A stretch of DNA of 7,374 nt, from NCBI GenBank assembly GCA_943325745.2, contig CALPQP020000037.1, forward strand, positions 1 to 7,374, given 5' to 3'. This stretch comes from Gulosibacter massiliensis. Its GTDB lineage: Bacteria; Actinomycetota; Actinomycetes; Actinomycetales; Microbacteriaceae. Within the stretch, counting starts at the first letter, position 1; each line of letters starts with the position of its first letter. A program made the translations under genes and the position numbers. Shown one piece after another: positions 1-5,992 of the stretch. Below the pieces are notes generated by a model that saw only the letters and a program-made list of their open reading frames with translations, was not told the origin of the DNA and ran no database searches.

Positions 1-15
1 CAGATCGGGCTCGGG

Positions 16-45
16 TTGTCCTGGAAAGAAGCGGGTCACTAGGCT
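16..45 (+). promoter_or_regulatory. Putative promoter of the DUF885 gene, leaderless geometry
   Basis: TTGTCC (16-21) and TAGGCT (40-45) are separated by 18 nt and resemble an actinobacterial housekeeping promoter (TTGnnn, then TAnnnT). The -10 hexamer ends 6 nt before the ATG at 52, so the predicted transcript would begin at or within a base of the start codon. There is no Shine-Dalgarno at usable spacing; the only purine run (GGAAAG, 23-28) lies more than 20 nt from the ATG. Motifs are seen directly. Promoter activity and leaderless initiation are inferred. Confidence 0.6.
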
Positions 46-51
46 TCTGGC

Positions 52-1719
52 ATGACCGAAAAACGCACTCCGACCGCTGTTGACCTCATTGCCGAGAAAT
101 GGGTGGACACGCTCTGCGAGTTGGACCCCGATTTTCGCATCTGGCTTGGTCGCGACGGGGATGTGTCCCAGTACGGCGACTATTCGCCGAACGGTCATGC
201 GCTCTACGACGCAGAGGTTCGTTCGACCCTCACTGCACTGCGATCGGTGGACGCCGTTGATGATGTCGATCGTGTGACCAAATTGGACCTCACGGGAGAC
301 CTTGAGCTGGCCCTCGAGTTGAGCGAGTCGAAGTGGCACTTGCGAGACCTCAACAACAGCGCCTCACCCGCTCAAGGAATCCGCGACGTGTTCGATCTCA
401 TGCCAACCGATGGCGCCGAGGCGTGGGAAACCATCGCTGCAAAGCTCGGCAACATCGCGTCGGCCCTGGGTGGCTATCGGCAGACCCTCGCAGAGGGCAT
501 TCGACAAGGATTCGTTCCCGCTCGTCGCCAGATTGTCGAAGTGATTTCTCAGGCGGAGCGAAACGCCGGTCCAGAGGGCTTTTTTGTCGACTTCGCAACG
601 AACACCGCACCGAGTGACTTGCCCGATTCCTTGCGCGCCGACCTCCTGTCAGCGGCTGAATCCGCGCGTCTCGCGTACCTCGAGTTTGCGACATTCCTCC
701 GCGACGATCTCGCTCCGGCGTCCCACGAACACGACGGCGTAGGTCGCGAGGTCTACGGTCTGCATTCCCGCCACTTCTTGGGGGCGACGGTCGATCTGGA
801 CGAAACGTACGAGTGGGGTCTGGACGAACTGGCCCGAATGAGGGCGGAACAAGAGACGATTGCGAAGCGAATTGCGGGTGGGTCGGTGGCCGACGCCGTC
901 GCGGCTCTCGACAACGACCCGACGCGAAAGATTCACGGCACCGAGGCGTTACAGGCGTGGATGCAAAAACTCTCGGACAATGCGGTGCGAGAACTGGGTA
1001 AGGAACACTTCGAGATCGCCGAACCCATGCGTAATCTCGAGTGCCACATCGCCCCAACGAAGGAGGGCGGGATTTATTACACCGGTCCGTCGGACGATTT
1101 CTCGCGGGCCGGCCGAATGTGGTGGAGCGTGCCAGAGGGTGTCACCGAGTTCGACACCTGGCGTGAAACAACCACCGTGTACCACGAGGGCGTGCCCGGA
1201 CACCACCTGCAAATCTCTCAAGCGGTCTACAACTCGGCACAGTTGAACACGTGGCGTCGTCAACTGGCCGGCTCATCGGGTCACGCTGAGGGCTGGGCGC
1301 TCTACGCCGAGCGCCTCATGGCGGAACTCGGATATCTCGACGACGACGGAGACCGCTTCGGGATGCTGGACGGTCAGCGCATGCGCGCTGCTCGAGTCGT
1401 TCTCGACATCGGAGTCCACCTCGGCAAGAAGCGGCCGGACGGAAACGGTATCTGGGATGCGGATTTCGCCTACGATTTCATGCGCGACAACGTTCTCATG
1501 GAGGACGAGTTCGTTCGGTTCGAAGTCAATCGTTACCTGGGGTGGCCGGGACAGGCTCCGTCCTACAAGATCGGCCAGCGCATCTGGGAAGATCTCCGAG
1601 CGGAGTCCGAGCGCCGTGAGGGTAGTTCGTTCTCGCTATCCGCCTGGCACAAACGCGCCCTCGATATCGGCGGGACAGGTCTCGACACCCTTCGCACCGC
1701 CGTGCTGGGGGACTGGTAG
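52..1719 (+). CDS. DUF885 family protein, putative zinc metallohydrolase
   Basis: A 555-residue protein that I place in the DUF885 family on three conserved blocks. The first is HEGVPGHHLQ at residues 378-387. The second is HAEGWALYAERL at 411-422. The third is RYLGWPGQAPSYKIGQ at 494-509. The His/Glu pattern (H378, E379, H384/H385, then E413 about 30 residues on) suggests a metal site like that of gluzincin peptidases, although the spacing is HEx4H and not HExxH. No signal peptide or membrane segment is visible, so it is probably cytoplasmic. The length fits the family. Substrate and pathway are unknown; a peptidase or carboxypeptidase-like role is inference only. The ATG at 52 is chosen because a well-formed promoter ends 6 nt before it. 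The gene is followed by a 128-nt gap and the promoter of rpsA, so it appears to be its own transcription unit. Family assignment is firm, function is not. Confidence 0.9.
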   Translation: MTEKRTPTAVDLIAEKWVDTLCELDPDFRIWLGRDGDVSQYGDYSPNGHALYDAEVRSTLTALRSVDAVDDVDRVTKLDLTGDLELALELSESKWHLRDLNNSASPAQGIRDVFDLMPTDGAEAWETIAAKLGNIASALGGYRQTLAEGIRQGFVPARRQIVEVISQAERNAGPEGFFVDFATNTAPSDLPDSLRADLLSAAESARLAYLEFATFLRDDLAPASHEHDGVGREVYGLHSRHFLGATVDLDETYEWGLDELARMRAEQETIAKRIAGGSVADAVAALDNDPTRKIHGTEALQAWMQKLSDNAVRELGKEHFEIAEPMRNLECHIAPTKEGGIYYTGPSDDFSRAGRMWWSVPEGVTEFDTWRETTTVYHEGVPGHHLQISQAVYNSAQLNTWRRQLAGSSGHAEGWALYAERLMAELGYLDDDGDRFGMLDGQRMRAARVVLDIGVHLGKKRPDGNGIWDADFAYDFMRDNVLMEDEFVRFEVNRYLGWPGQAPSYKIGQRIWEDLRAESERREGSSFSLSAWHKRALDIGGTGLDTLRTAVLGDW

Positions 1720-1722
1720 CGG

Positions 1723-1752
1723 TTGCGAACCCGCGATAGCGGGCGTTAGACT
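1723..1752 (+). promoter_or_regulatory. Putative rpsA promoter with a dyad in the spacer
   Basis: TTGCGA (1723-1728), an 18-nt spacer and TAGACT (1747-1752) form a good actinobacterial promoter candidate, starting 4 nt after the stop codon of the DUF885 gene. Transcription would begin near 1759 and give a leader of about 90 nt before the rpsA ATG. The spacer holds a perfect short inverted repeat, CCCGC-GATA-GCGGG (1730-1743). It could be an operator, or a weak terminator for the upstream gene, though no T-tract follows. Motifs are observed; function is inferred. Confidence 0.55.
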
Positions 1753-1757
1753 TGAGT

Positions 1758-1847
1758 GTTGCCGACCGGCAGCACATCCCTGTCCGCCGCCCGCGTGAAG
1801 AGATTTGCGTGGGCATTATCTTATGCCCCACTGGAGCACCTACACAC
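1758..1847 (+). promoter_or_regulatory. rpsA 5' leader with two hairpins and a ribosome binding site
   Basis: The predicted leader can fold into two small hairpins. The first pairs 1758-1763 with 1768-1773 (GTTGCC / GGCAGC, one G-T pair, 4-nt loop), right at the predicted transcript start. The second pairs GGGCAT (1811-1816) with ATGCCC (1823-1828) around a 6-nt loop. A GGAG (1833-1836) follows 4 nt after the second hairpin and lies 11 nt before the ATG at 1848, a plausible Shine-Dalgarno. In E. coli, S1 represses its own mRNA through leader structure; whether this leader does the same is inference. A TATCTT in the second hairpin loop (1817-1822) could be a weak secondary -10, but I see no -35 for it. 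Confidence 0.4.
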
Positions 1848-3305
1848 ATGACAACCAGCCAGACCAAACAGGTCGCGATTAATGACATCGGATCAGCCGA
1901 GGATTTCCTCGCCGAAGTTGAAAAAACGCTGAAGTTCTTCAATGACGGAGACCTTATCGAAGGCACTGTCGTCAAGGTCGACCGCGACGAGGTTCTCCTC
2001 GATGTCGGCTACAAGACGGAGGGTGTTATTCCCATCCGCGAACTTTCCATCAAGCACGACGTAAACCCAGACGAGGTTGTCAAGGTTGGCGATGTCATCG
2101 AGGCCCTCGTCCTCCAGAAGGAAGACAAAGAAGGTCGTCTCATTCTTTCCAAGAAGCGCGCCCAGTACGAGCGTGCGTGGGGTGACGTCGAGAAGGTCAA
2201 AGAAGCCGACGGAATCGTCACCGGTACCGTTATCGAGGTCGTCAAGGGTGGAGTCATCGTCGACATCGGTCTTCGCGGGTTCCTGCCGGCCTCTCTTATC
2301 GAACTTCGCCGCGTCCGCGACCTCACGCCGTACCTCGGTCAGGAAATTGAAGCCAAGATTCTCGAGCTCGACAAGAACCGCAACAACGTCGTTCTGTCGC
2401 GTCGCGCTCTGCTCGAGCAGACCCAGTCTGAGAGCCGCAGCCAGATTCTCGGCAATATCCAGAAGGGGCAGATTCGTAAGGGAGTTATTTCGTCCATCGT
2501 CAACTTCGGCGCATTTGTTGACCTCGGTGGCGTAGACGGACTCATTCACGTCTCTGAACTCTCGTGGAAGCACATCGAGCACGCGTCTGAAGTTGTCGAG
2601 ATTGGCCAGGAAGTCACGGTCGAGGTTCTCGAGATCGAAGAGGATCGCGAACGCATTTCGCTGTCGCTCAAGGCCACGCAGGAAGATCCGTGGCAGGTGT
2701 TTGCTCGCGAGCACGCGATTGGCGAAATCGCGCCGGGCAAGGTCACCAAACTGGTTCAATTCGGTGCATTCGTTCGCGTTGCTGATGGCATCGAGGGACT
2801 CGTGCACATTTCGGAGCTTTCTGCTCGCCACATCGAGCTTGCCGAGCAGGCCGTCGCCGTCAGCGACGACGTCTTCGTCAAGATCATCGACATCGACCTC
2901 GAGCGTCGCCGAATCTCGTTGTCTCTCAAGCAGGCCAACGAAGGCGTCGACCCAGAAAGCACGGAATTCGACCCAGCGCTCTACGGAATGCCCACCGACT
3001 ACGACGAGACCGGCGCTTACCGCTACCCGGAGGGTTTCGACCCCGCGACGGGCGAGTGGAAAGACGGACACGACGAGGCGCGCACCAAGTGGGAACACGA
3101 CTACAGTGCGGCGCAAGCACGTTGGGAAGCCCACAAGGTTCAGGTCGTTCGCATGAACGCGGAAGCCGAGGCGTTCCCCGAGGCACCGCCAGCAGGCGTA
3201 TCGTCTGCCGCGCAGGCGAATGAGCCCGAAGCCCCTGGTGCATTGGCCGAGGACGAATCGCTCATGGCTCTTCGCGACAAGCTCGCGGGAGAAACCACCG
3301 AGTAA
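1848..3305 (+). CDS. rpsA: 30S ribosomal protein S1
   Basis: A 485-residue ribosomal protein S1, the RNA-binding protein of the small subunit that helps capture and unfold mRNA for translation. It has four S1 (OB-fold) domains at about residues 35-104, 121-187, 206-275 and 292-361. Each ends in the usual strand (LILSKK, VVLSRR, ISLSLK, ISLSLK). Domains 3 and 4 carry the FGAFV and GL(I/V)H(V/I)SELS blocks. This is the four-domain actinobacterial form, not the six-domain E. coli form. Residues 363-485 are a long acidic, Trp/Tyr-rich tail (YGMPTDYDETG, YPEGFDP, then repeated W-x-Y/E segments around 403-430) that becomes Ala/Pro/Glu-rich at the end, as in other Actinobacteria. An in-frame TTG at 1752 would add 32 residues, but the ATG at 1848 matches the family start (MTTSQTK...) and has a GGAG upstream. 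The gene is monocistronic by its promoter and downstream hairpin. Confidence 0.97.
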   Translation: MTTSQTKQVAINDIGSAEDFLAEVEKTLKFFNDGDLIEGTVVKVDRDEVLLDVGYKTEGVIPIRELSIKHDVNPDEVVKVGDVIEALVLQKEDKEGRLILSKKRAQYERAWGDVEKVKEADGIVTGTVIEVVKGGVIVDIGLRGFLPASLIELRRVRDLTPYLGQEIEAKILELDKNRNNVVLSRRALLEQTQSESRSQILGNIQKGQIRKGVISSIVNFGAFVDLGGVDGLIHVSELSWKHIEHASEVVEIGQEVTVEVLEIEEDRERISLSLKATQEDPWQVFAREHAIGEIAPGKVTKLVQFGAFVRVADGIEGLVHISELSARHIELAEQAVAVSDDVFVKIIDIDLERRRISLSLKQANEGVDPESTEFDPALYGMPTDYDETGAYRYPEGFDPATGEWKDGHDEARTKWEHDYSAAQARWEAHKVQVVRMNAEAEAFPEAPPAGVSSAAQANEPEAPGALAEDESLMALRDKLAGETTE

Positions 3306-3318
3306 CAACACGCATCGT

Positions 3319-3348
3319 CAAGGGGTGGTCGGAAACGACCGCCCCTTG
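3319..3348 (+). terminator. Hairpin terminator after rpsA
   Basis: A 13-bp stem pairs 3319-3331 with 3336-3348 and has one G-T pair (3326-3341) and a GAAA loop (3332-3335). It begins 13 nt after the rpsA stop. The tail (TCGTTACG) is only weakly T-rich, which is common for actinobacterial terminators. The hairpin sits where the upstream promoter region of coaE would be, so it probably separates rpsA transcription from coaE-uvrB-uvrA. Confidence 0.85.
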
Positions 3349-3352
3349 TCGT

Positions 3353-3358
3353 TACGCT
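3353..3358 (+). promoter_or_regulatory. Putative -10 element of coaE, leaderless geometry
   Basis: TACGCT fits the actinobacterial TAnnnT -10 and ends 6 nt before the GTG start at 3365. No recognisable -35 lies 16-18 nt upstream; that position falls in the loop and 3' arm of the rpsA terminator. No Shine-Dalgarno precedes the GTG. Leaderless initiation is inferred from spacing alone. Confidence 0.5.
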
Positions 3359-3364
3359 GAACGG

Positions 3365-3973
3365 GTGCCCATAATCGCGTTGACCGGAGGAATTGCCGCC
3401 GGAAAGACTACGGTCGCCAACCGCTTCGCCGAGCTGGGTGCGCACGTGCTTTCTGCCGACGAACTAGTCCGGCATTCGCAACGCGCGGGCTCTCCCACCT
3501 TGGCCGCCATAAAGAAGCGGTTCGGGCTCGGAGTTATCGACGGGCGTGGCGAACTGGACCGGGCTGCTCTGGGACGGATCGTGTTCGAGGACGAAATGGC
3601 CCGAACGGACCTCGAGGCAATCGTTCACCCAGCAATCAACACTGAATTCGCGTCTCGCGTCGAGACGATTCTGAAGTCTCACCCTAGTGCAATCGTCATT
3701 TACGACATCCCGCTGCTTGTCGAGTCGAATCGAGTCGGCGACTTCAGCGCCGTGATCGTGTTGAGTTGCGACCCGCAGATTCGCCACGATCGGCTAGTTC
3801 GCTTGAGGGGCATGTCGAGTGACGCCGCACTGTCCAGAATTAACGCGCAAGCGAGCGAACAGGAGCGCCTATCGGTCGCCAACTGGACAATCGATTCGAG
3901 CCAGTCGATTGAATCCACGATCAGTCAAACGGACTCGGTCTGGGCCGATCTCACAGCCGTATATCGCGCTTAG
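3365..3973 (+). CDS. coaE: Dephospho-CoA kinase
   Basis: A 202-residue cytoplasmic P-loop kinase that phosphorylates the 3'-hydroxyl of the ribose in dephospho-CoA, the last step of coenzyme A synthesis. The Walker A loop is GGIAAGKT at residues 8-15. The conserved Asp of the SADELVR block (D32) follows, then EAIVHP (84-89), the YDIPLLVES core motif (113-121), and a lid/helical region with RLVRLRGMS (143-151) and RINAQASEQER (158-168). The usual ADxVIDN ending of the family appears here as ANWTIDSS (172-179), a mild divergence. Length equals the plain kinase domain; it lacks the C-terminal UPF0157/GrpB-like extension found in mycobacterial CoaE. The start is GTG at 3365: it puts the P-loop at the normal distance from the N terminus and has a -10-like hexamer 6 nt upstream. 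The stop lies 9 nt before uvrB. Confidence 0.96.
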   Translation: MPIIALTGGIAAGKTTVANRFAELGAHVLSADELVRHSQRAGSPTLAAIKKRFGLGVIDGRGELDRAALGRIVFEDEMARTDLEAIVHPAINTEFASRVETILKSHPSAIVIYDIPLLVESNRVGDFSAVIVLSCDPQIRHDRLVRLRGMSSDAALSRINAQASEQERLSVANWTIDSSQSIESTISQTDSVWADLTAVYRA

Positions 3974-3976
3974 TCT
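3971..3976 (+). promoter_or_regulatory. Putative -10 element of uvrB, overlapping the coaE stop codon
   Basis: TAGTCT fits TAnnnT and ends 6 nt before the uvrB ATG at 3983. Its first three bases are the TAG stop of coaE. No good -35 is present 17-18 nt upstream. A GGAAG (3977-3981) lies only 1 nt from the ATG, too close for a normal Shine-Dalgarno. It may be an internal leaderless promoter within a coaE-uvrB-uvrA unit. Confidence 0.45.
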
Positions 3977-3982
3977 GGAAGT

Positions 3983-5983
3983 ATGGAACCGACTCGCGCC
4001 GTACGACCCTTTAGGGTCATCAGCGAGTACATCCCGAGCGGTGACCAACCGAAGGCGATCGCCGAACTTGCCGCTCGGATCAACGCGGGCGAGACCGACA
4101 TCGTCCTGCTCGGAGCTACCGGGACGGGAAAGTCCGCGACAACAGCATGGCTCATAGAGGCGATTCAACGTCCTGCCCTCGTTCTCGTGCACAACAAAAC
4201 CCTCGCAGCACAACTCGCGACCGAGTTCCGCGAACTCATGCCAGAAAACGCGGTCGAATACTTCGTCTCGTACTACGACTATTACCAACCCGAGGCCTAC
4301 GTGCCCCAAACCGACACGTTTATCGAGAAAGACACGGCGATAAACGAGGAAGTCGAGCGCCTGCGTCACTCCACAACGAACGCACTCTTGTCCCGCCGAG
4401 ACGTGATTGTCGTGTCGACCGTTTCGTGCATCTACGGGCTTGGCTCGTCCGAGGAATACCTCGACGCAATGCTCGCGCTCCAGGTTGGCCAGACAATCAG
4501 CCGAACTGACATCGTGCGCAGGTTCGTCGGAATGCAATACGAGCGCAACGACATCGACTTCAGCCGCGGCAAATTTCGTGTCCGTGGGGACACGCTCGAA
4601 ATCATCCCCCAGTACGAAGAACTGGCGGTGCGAATCGAGATGTTCGGTGACGAGATCGAAGCGCTGTATCAGTTGCACCCTCTCACGGGCGAGGTAATCA
4701 AGACGATGGATTCGGTCAGTATTTTTCCCGCCTCGCACTACACGGCCAGTACCGAGACGATGCGGCGGGCAATCACGGATATCAAGGCGGAACTCGCCGA
4801 TCGTCTCGCTGTACTGGAGGGTCAAAACAAGCTCCTCGAGGCGCAACGCCTCCGTATGCGCACAACGTACGACCTCGAGATGATGGAACAAATCGGATTC
4901 TGTAGTGGTATCGAGAACTATTCGATGCACATGGACGGGCGTAAACCGGGCGAACCCTCGCACACTCTCATCGACTATTTCCCCGACGATTTCGTGGTCA
5001 TCATCGATGAATCCCACGTGACCGTTCCGCAGATTGGTGCGATGTACGAAGGGGACGCGTCTCGAAAGCGAACCCTCGTCGAACACGGCTTCCGCCTCCC
5101 CAGCGCACTCGACAATCGCCCACTGAAGTGGCCGGAGTTCTTGGGTAGGGTCGGCCAAAAGGTCTACCTGTCCGCAACACCGGGAAAGTACGAGATGGGA
5201 GTTGTCGACAGCGTTGTAGAGCAGATCATCCGTCCGACGGGTCTCATTGACCCTCAGGTAATTGTCAAGCCAACCAAGGGTCAAGTCGACGATGTCCTCG
5301 AAAGCATTCGCCAGCGAGTCGCGAAAGACGAACGTGTTCTCATCACGACACTCACGAAGAAGATGGCGGAGGACCTCACCGATTATTTGCGGGGGATGGG
5401 CGTCAAGGTTGAATATTTGCATTCCGACGTTGACACGTTGCGGCGAGTCGAGTTGCTCACGGAACTGCGCGCTGGCCGTTTCGACGTTCTCGTCGGAATC
5501 AACCTCCTGCGCGAGGGTCTAGACCTTCCCGAAGTGTCACTTGTTGCCGTATTCGACGCCGACAAACAGGGTTTCTTGCGCAGCGCGACCTCGCTCATTC
5601 AGACGATTGGGCGCGCCGCGCGAAACGTGTCGGGAGAGGTGCATCTTTACGCCGACCGCGAGACGGACGCCATGAAACAAGCGATTGACGAGACCAACCG
5701 ACGCCGCGAGACCCAAGTGGCCTACAACCTCGAGCACGGAATCGACCCGACACCGATTCGGAAGCGCATTGCGGACATCACCGAAACACTCGCTCGCGAG
5801 GTCTACGACACCGAAGGGCTCGCCGATCTCGACGACGACGTCGAAGTAGTCATCGACAAATTGACCGAACAGATGATTGCGGCAGCGGAACTCCTCAAGT
5901 TCGAACTCGCGGCTCGCCTTCGGGACGAAATCCACGATCTCAAGAAACAGGTTCGCTCCGCTCGCGAACTTGGCAAACCCTAG
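3983..5983 (+). CDS. uvrB: Excinuclease ABC subunit B
   Basis: A 666-residue UvrB, the helicase-like damage-verification subunit of nucleotide excision repair. It is loaded onto damaged DNA by UvrA and then recruits the UvrC nuclease. Visible in order are SGDQPKAI (19-26), Walker A GATGTGKS (44-51), and NKTLAAQLA (71-79). Next comes the tyrosine-rich beta-hairpin [12 protein letters not shown] (97-108) that inserts between the DNA strands. Walker B/motif II is DESH (342-345), motif III-like YLSATPG (395-401), then [16 protein letters not shown] (505-520) and motif [11 protein letters not shown] (540-548). The C-terminal UVR coiled-coil domain that contacts UvrC and UvrA spans about 624-658 ([12 protein letters not shown]). 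Length is typical. The usual NYSRH block reads NYSMH, so M315 replaces a widely conserved Arg. The ATG at 3983 places the SGDQP motif at the normal position. It lies 9 nt after coaE and 9 nt before uvrA. Confidence 0.98.
   Translation: MEPTRAVRPFRVISEYIPSGDQPKAIAELAARINAGETDIVLLGATGTGKSATTAWLIEAIQRPALVLVHNKTLAAQLATEFRELMPENAVEYFVSYYDYYQPEAYVPQTDTFIEKDTAINEEVERLRHSTTNALLSRRDVIVVSTVSCIYGLGSSEEYLDAMLALQVGQTISRTDIVRRFVGMQYERNDIDFSRGKFRVRGDTLEIIPQYEELAVRIEMFGDEIEALYQLHPLTGEVIKTMDSVSIFPASHYTASTETMRRAITDIKAELADRLAVLEGQNKLLEAQRLRMRTTYDLEMMEQIGFCSGIENYSMHMDGRKPGEPSHTLIDYFPDDFVVIIDESHVTVPQIGAMYEGDASRKRTLVEHGFRLPSALDNRPLKWPEFLGRVGQKVYLSATPGKYEMGVVDSVVEQIIRPTGLIDPQVIVKPTKGQVDDVLESIRQRVAKDERVLITTLTKKMAEDLTDYLRGMGVKVEYLHSDVDTLRRVELLTELRAGRFDVLVGINLLREGLDLPEVSLVAVFDADKQGFLRSATSLIQTIGRAARNVSGEVHLYADRETDAMKQAIDETNRRRETQVAYNLEHGIDPTPIRKRIADITETLAREVYDTEGLADLDDDVEVVIDKLTEQMIAAAELLKFELAARLRDEIHDLKKQVRSARELGKP
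5948..5972 (+). repeat. Inverted repeat overlapping the uvrA promoter region
   Basis: GTTCGC (5951-5956) and GCGAAC (5964-5969) are perfect complements around a 7-nt spacer. Outside them, 5948-5949 pair with 5971-5972, and a G-T sits between at 5950/5970. The dyad lies in the last codons of uvrB. Its centre is about 21 nt upstream of the putative uvrA -10, where a -35 would sit. It could be an operator or an RNA hairpin. It is not a canonical actinobacterial LexA box, which has the half-sites in the opposite order (CGAAC-N4-GTTCG). Chance occurrence in GC-rich coding DNA is possible. Confidence 0.35.
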
Positions 5984-5986
5984 GAT
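5981..5986 (+). promoter_or_regulatory. Putative -10 element of uvrA, overlapping the uvrB stop codon
   Basis: TAGGAT fits TAnnnT and ends 6 nt before the GTG at 5993; its first three bases are the uvrB stop codon. No clear -35 is seen. The same bases contain AGGA (5982-5985), 7 nt from the GTG, which could act as a weak Shine-Dalgarno on a uvrB-uvrA transcript, so the two readings compete. Confidence 0.45.
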
Positions 5987-5992
5987 TGAACA

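Noticed and set aside
1752..1847. A 32-residue N-terminal extension of S1 from an in-frame TTG
   Set aside because: The extension does not resemble S1 proteins, the TTG overlaps the putative -10, and the ATG at 1848 has a GGAG and the family-like N terminus.
1823..1882. An ATG at 1823 that could open a 19-codon frame overlapping the rpsA start, a possible regulatory upstream ORF
   Set aside because: It has no Shine-Dalgarno, lies in the 3' arm of the leader hairpin, and the encoded peptide shows nothing notable.
1893..3311. A 472-codon open frame on the minus strand across rpsA
   Set aside because: Its composition (Leu/Val/Asp/Arg runs) mirrors the acidic and Lys/Arg codons of S1 on the sense strand. 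There is no independent start signal or family resemblance.
3869..5422. A 517-codon open frame on the minus strand across uvrB
   Set aside because: It lies opposite a fully conserved uvrB, shows no recognisable domain, and is the expected mirror of GC-rich sense codons that rarely produce stops in that frame.
5895..5990. GTTCGAAC-like sequences near the end of uvrB as a LexA (SOS) box for uvrA
   Set aside because: None matches CGAAC-N4-GTTCG with correct half-site order and spacing. I also found no TTGTC-type PafBC motif at the right distance from the -10 elements.
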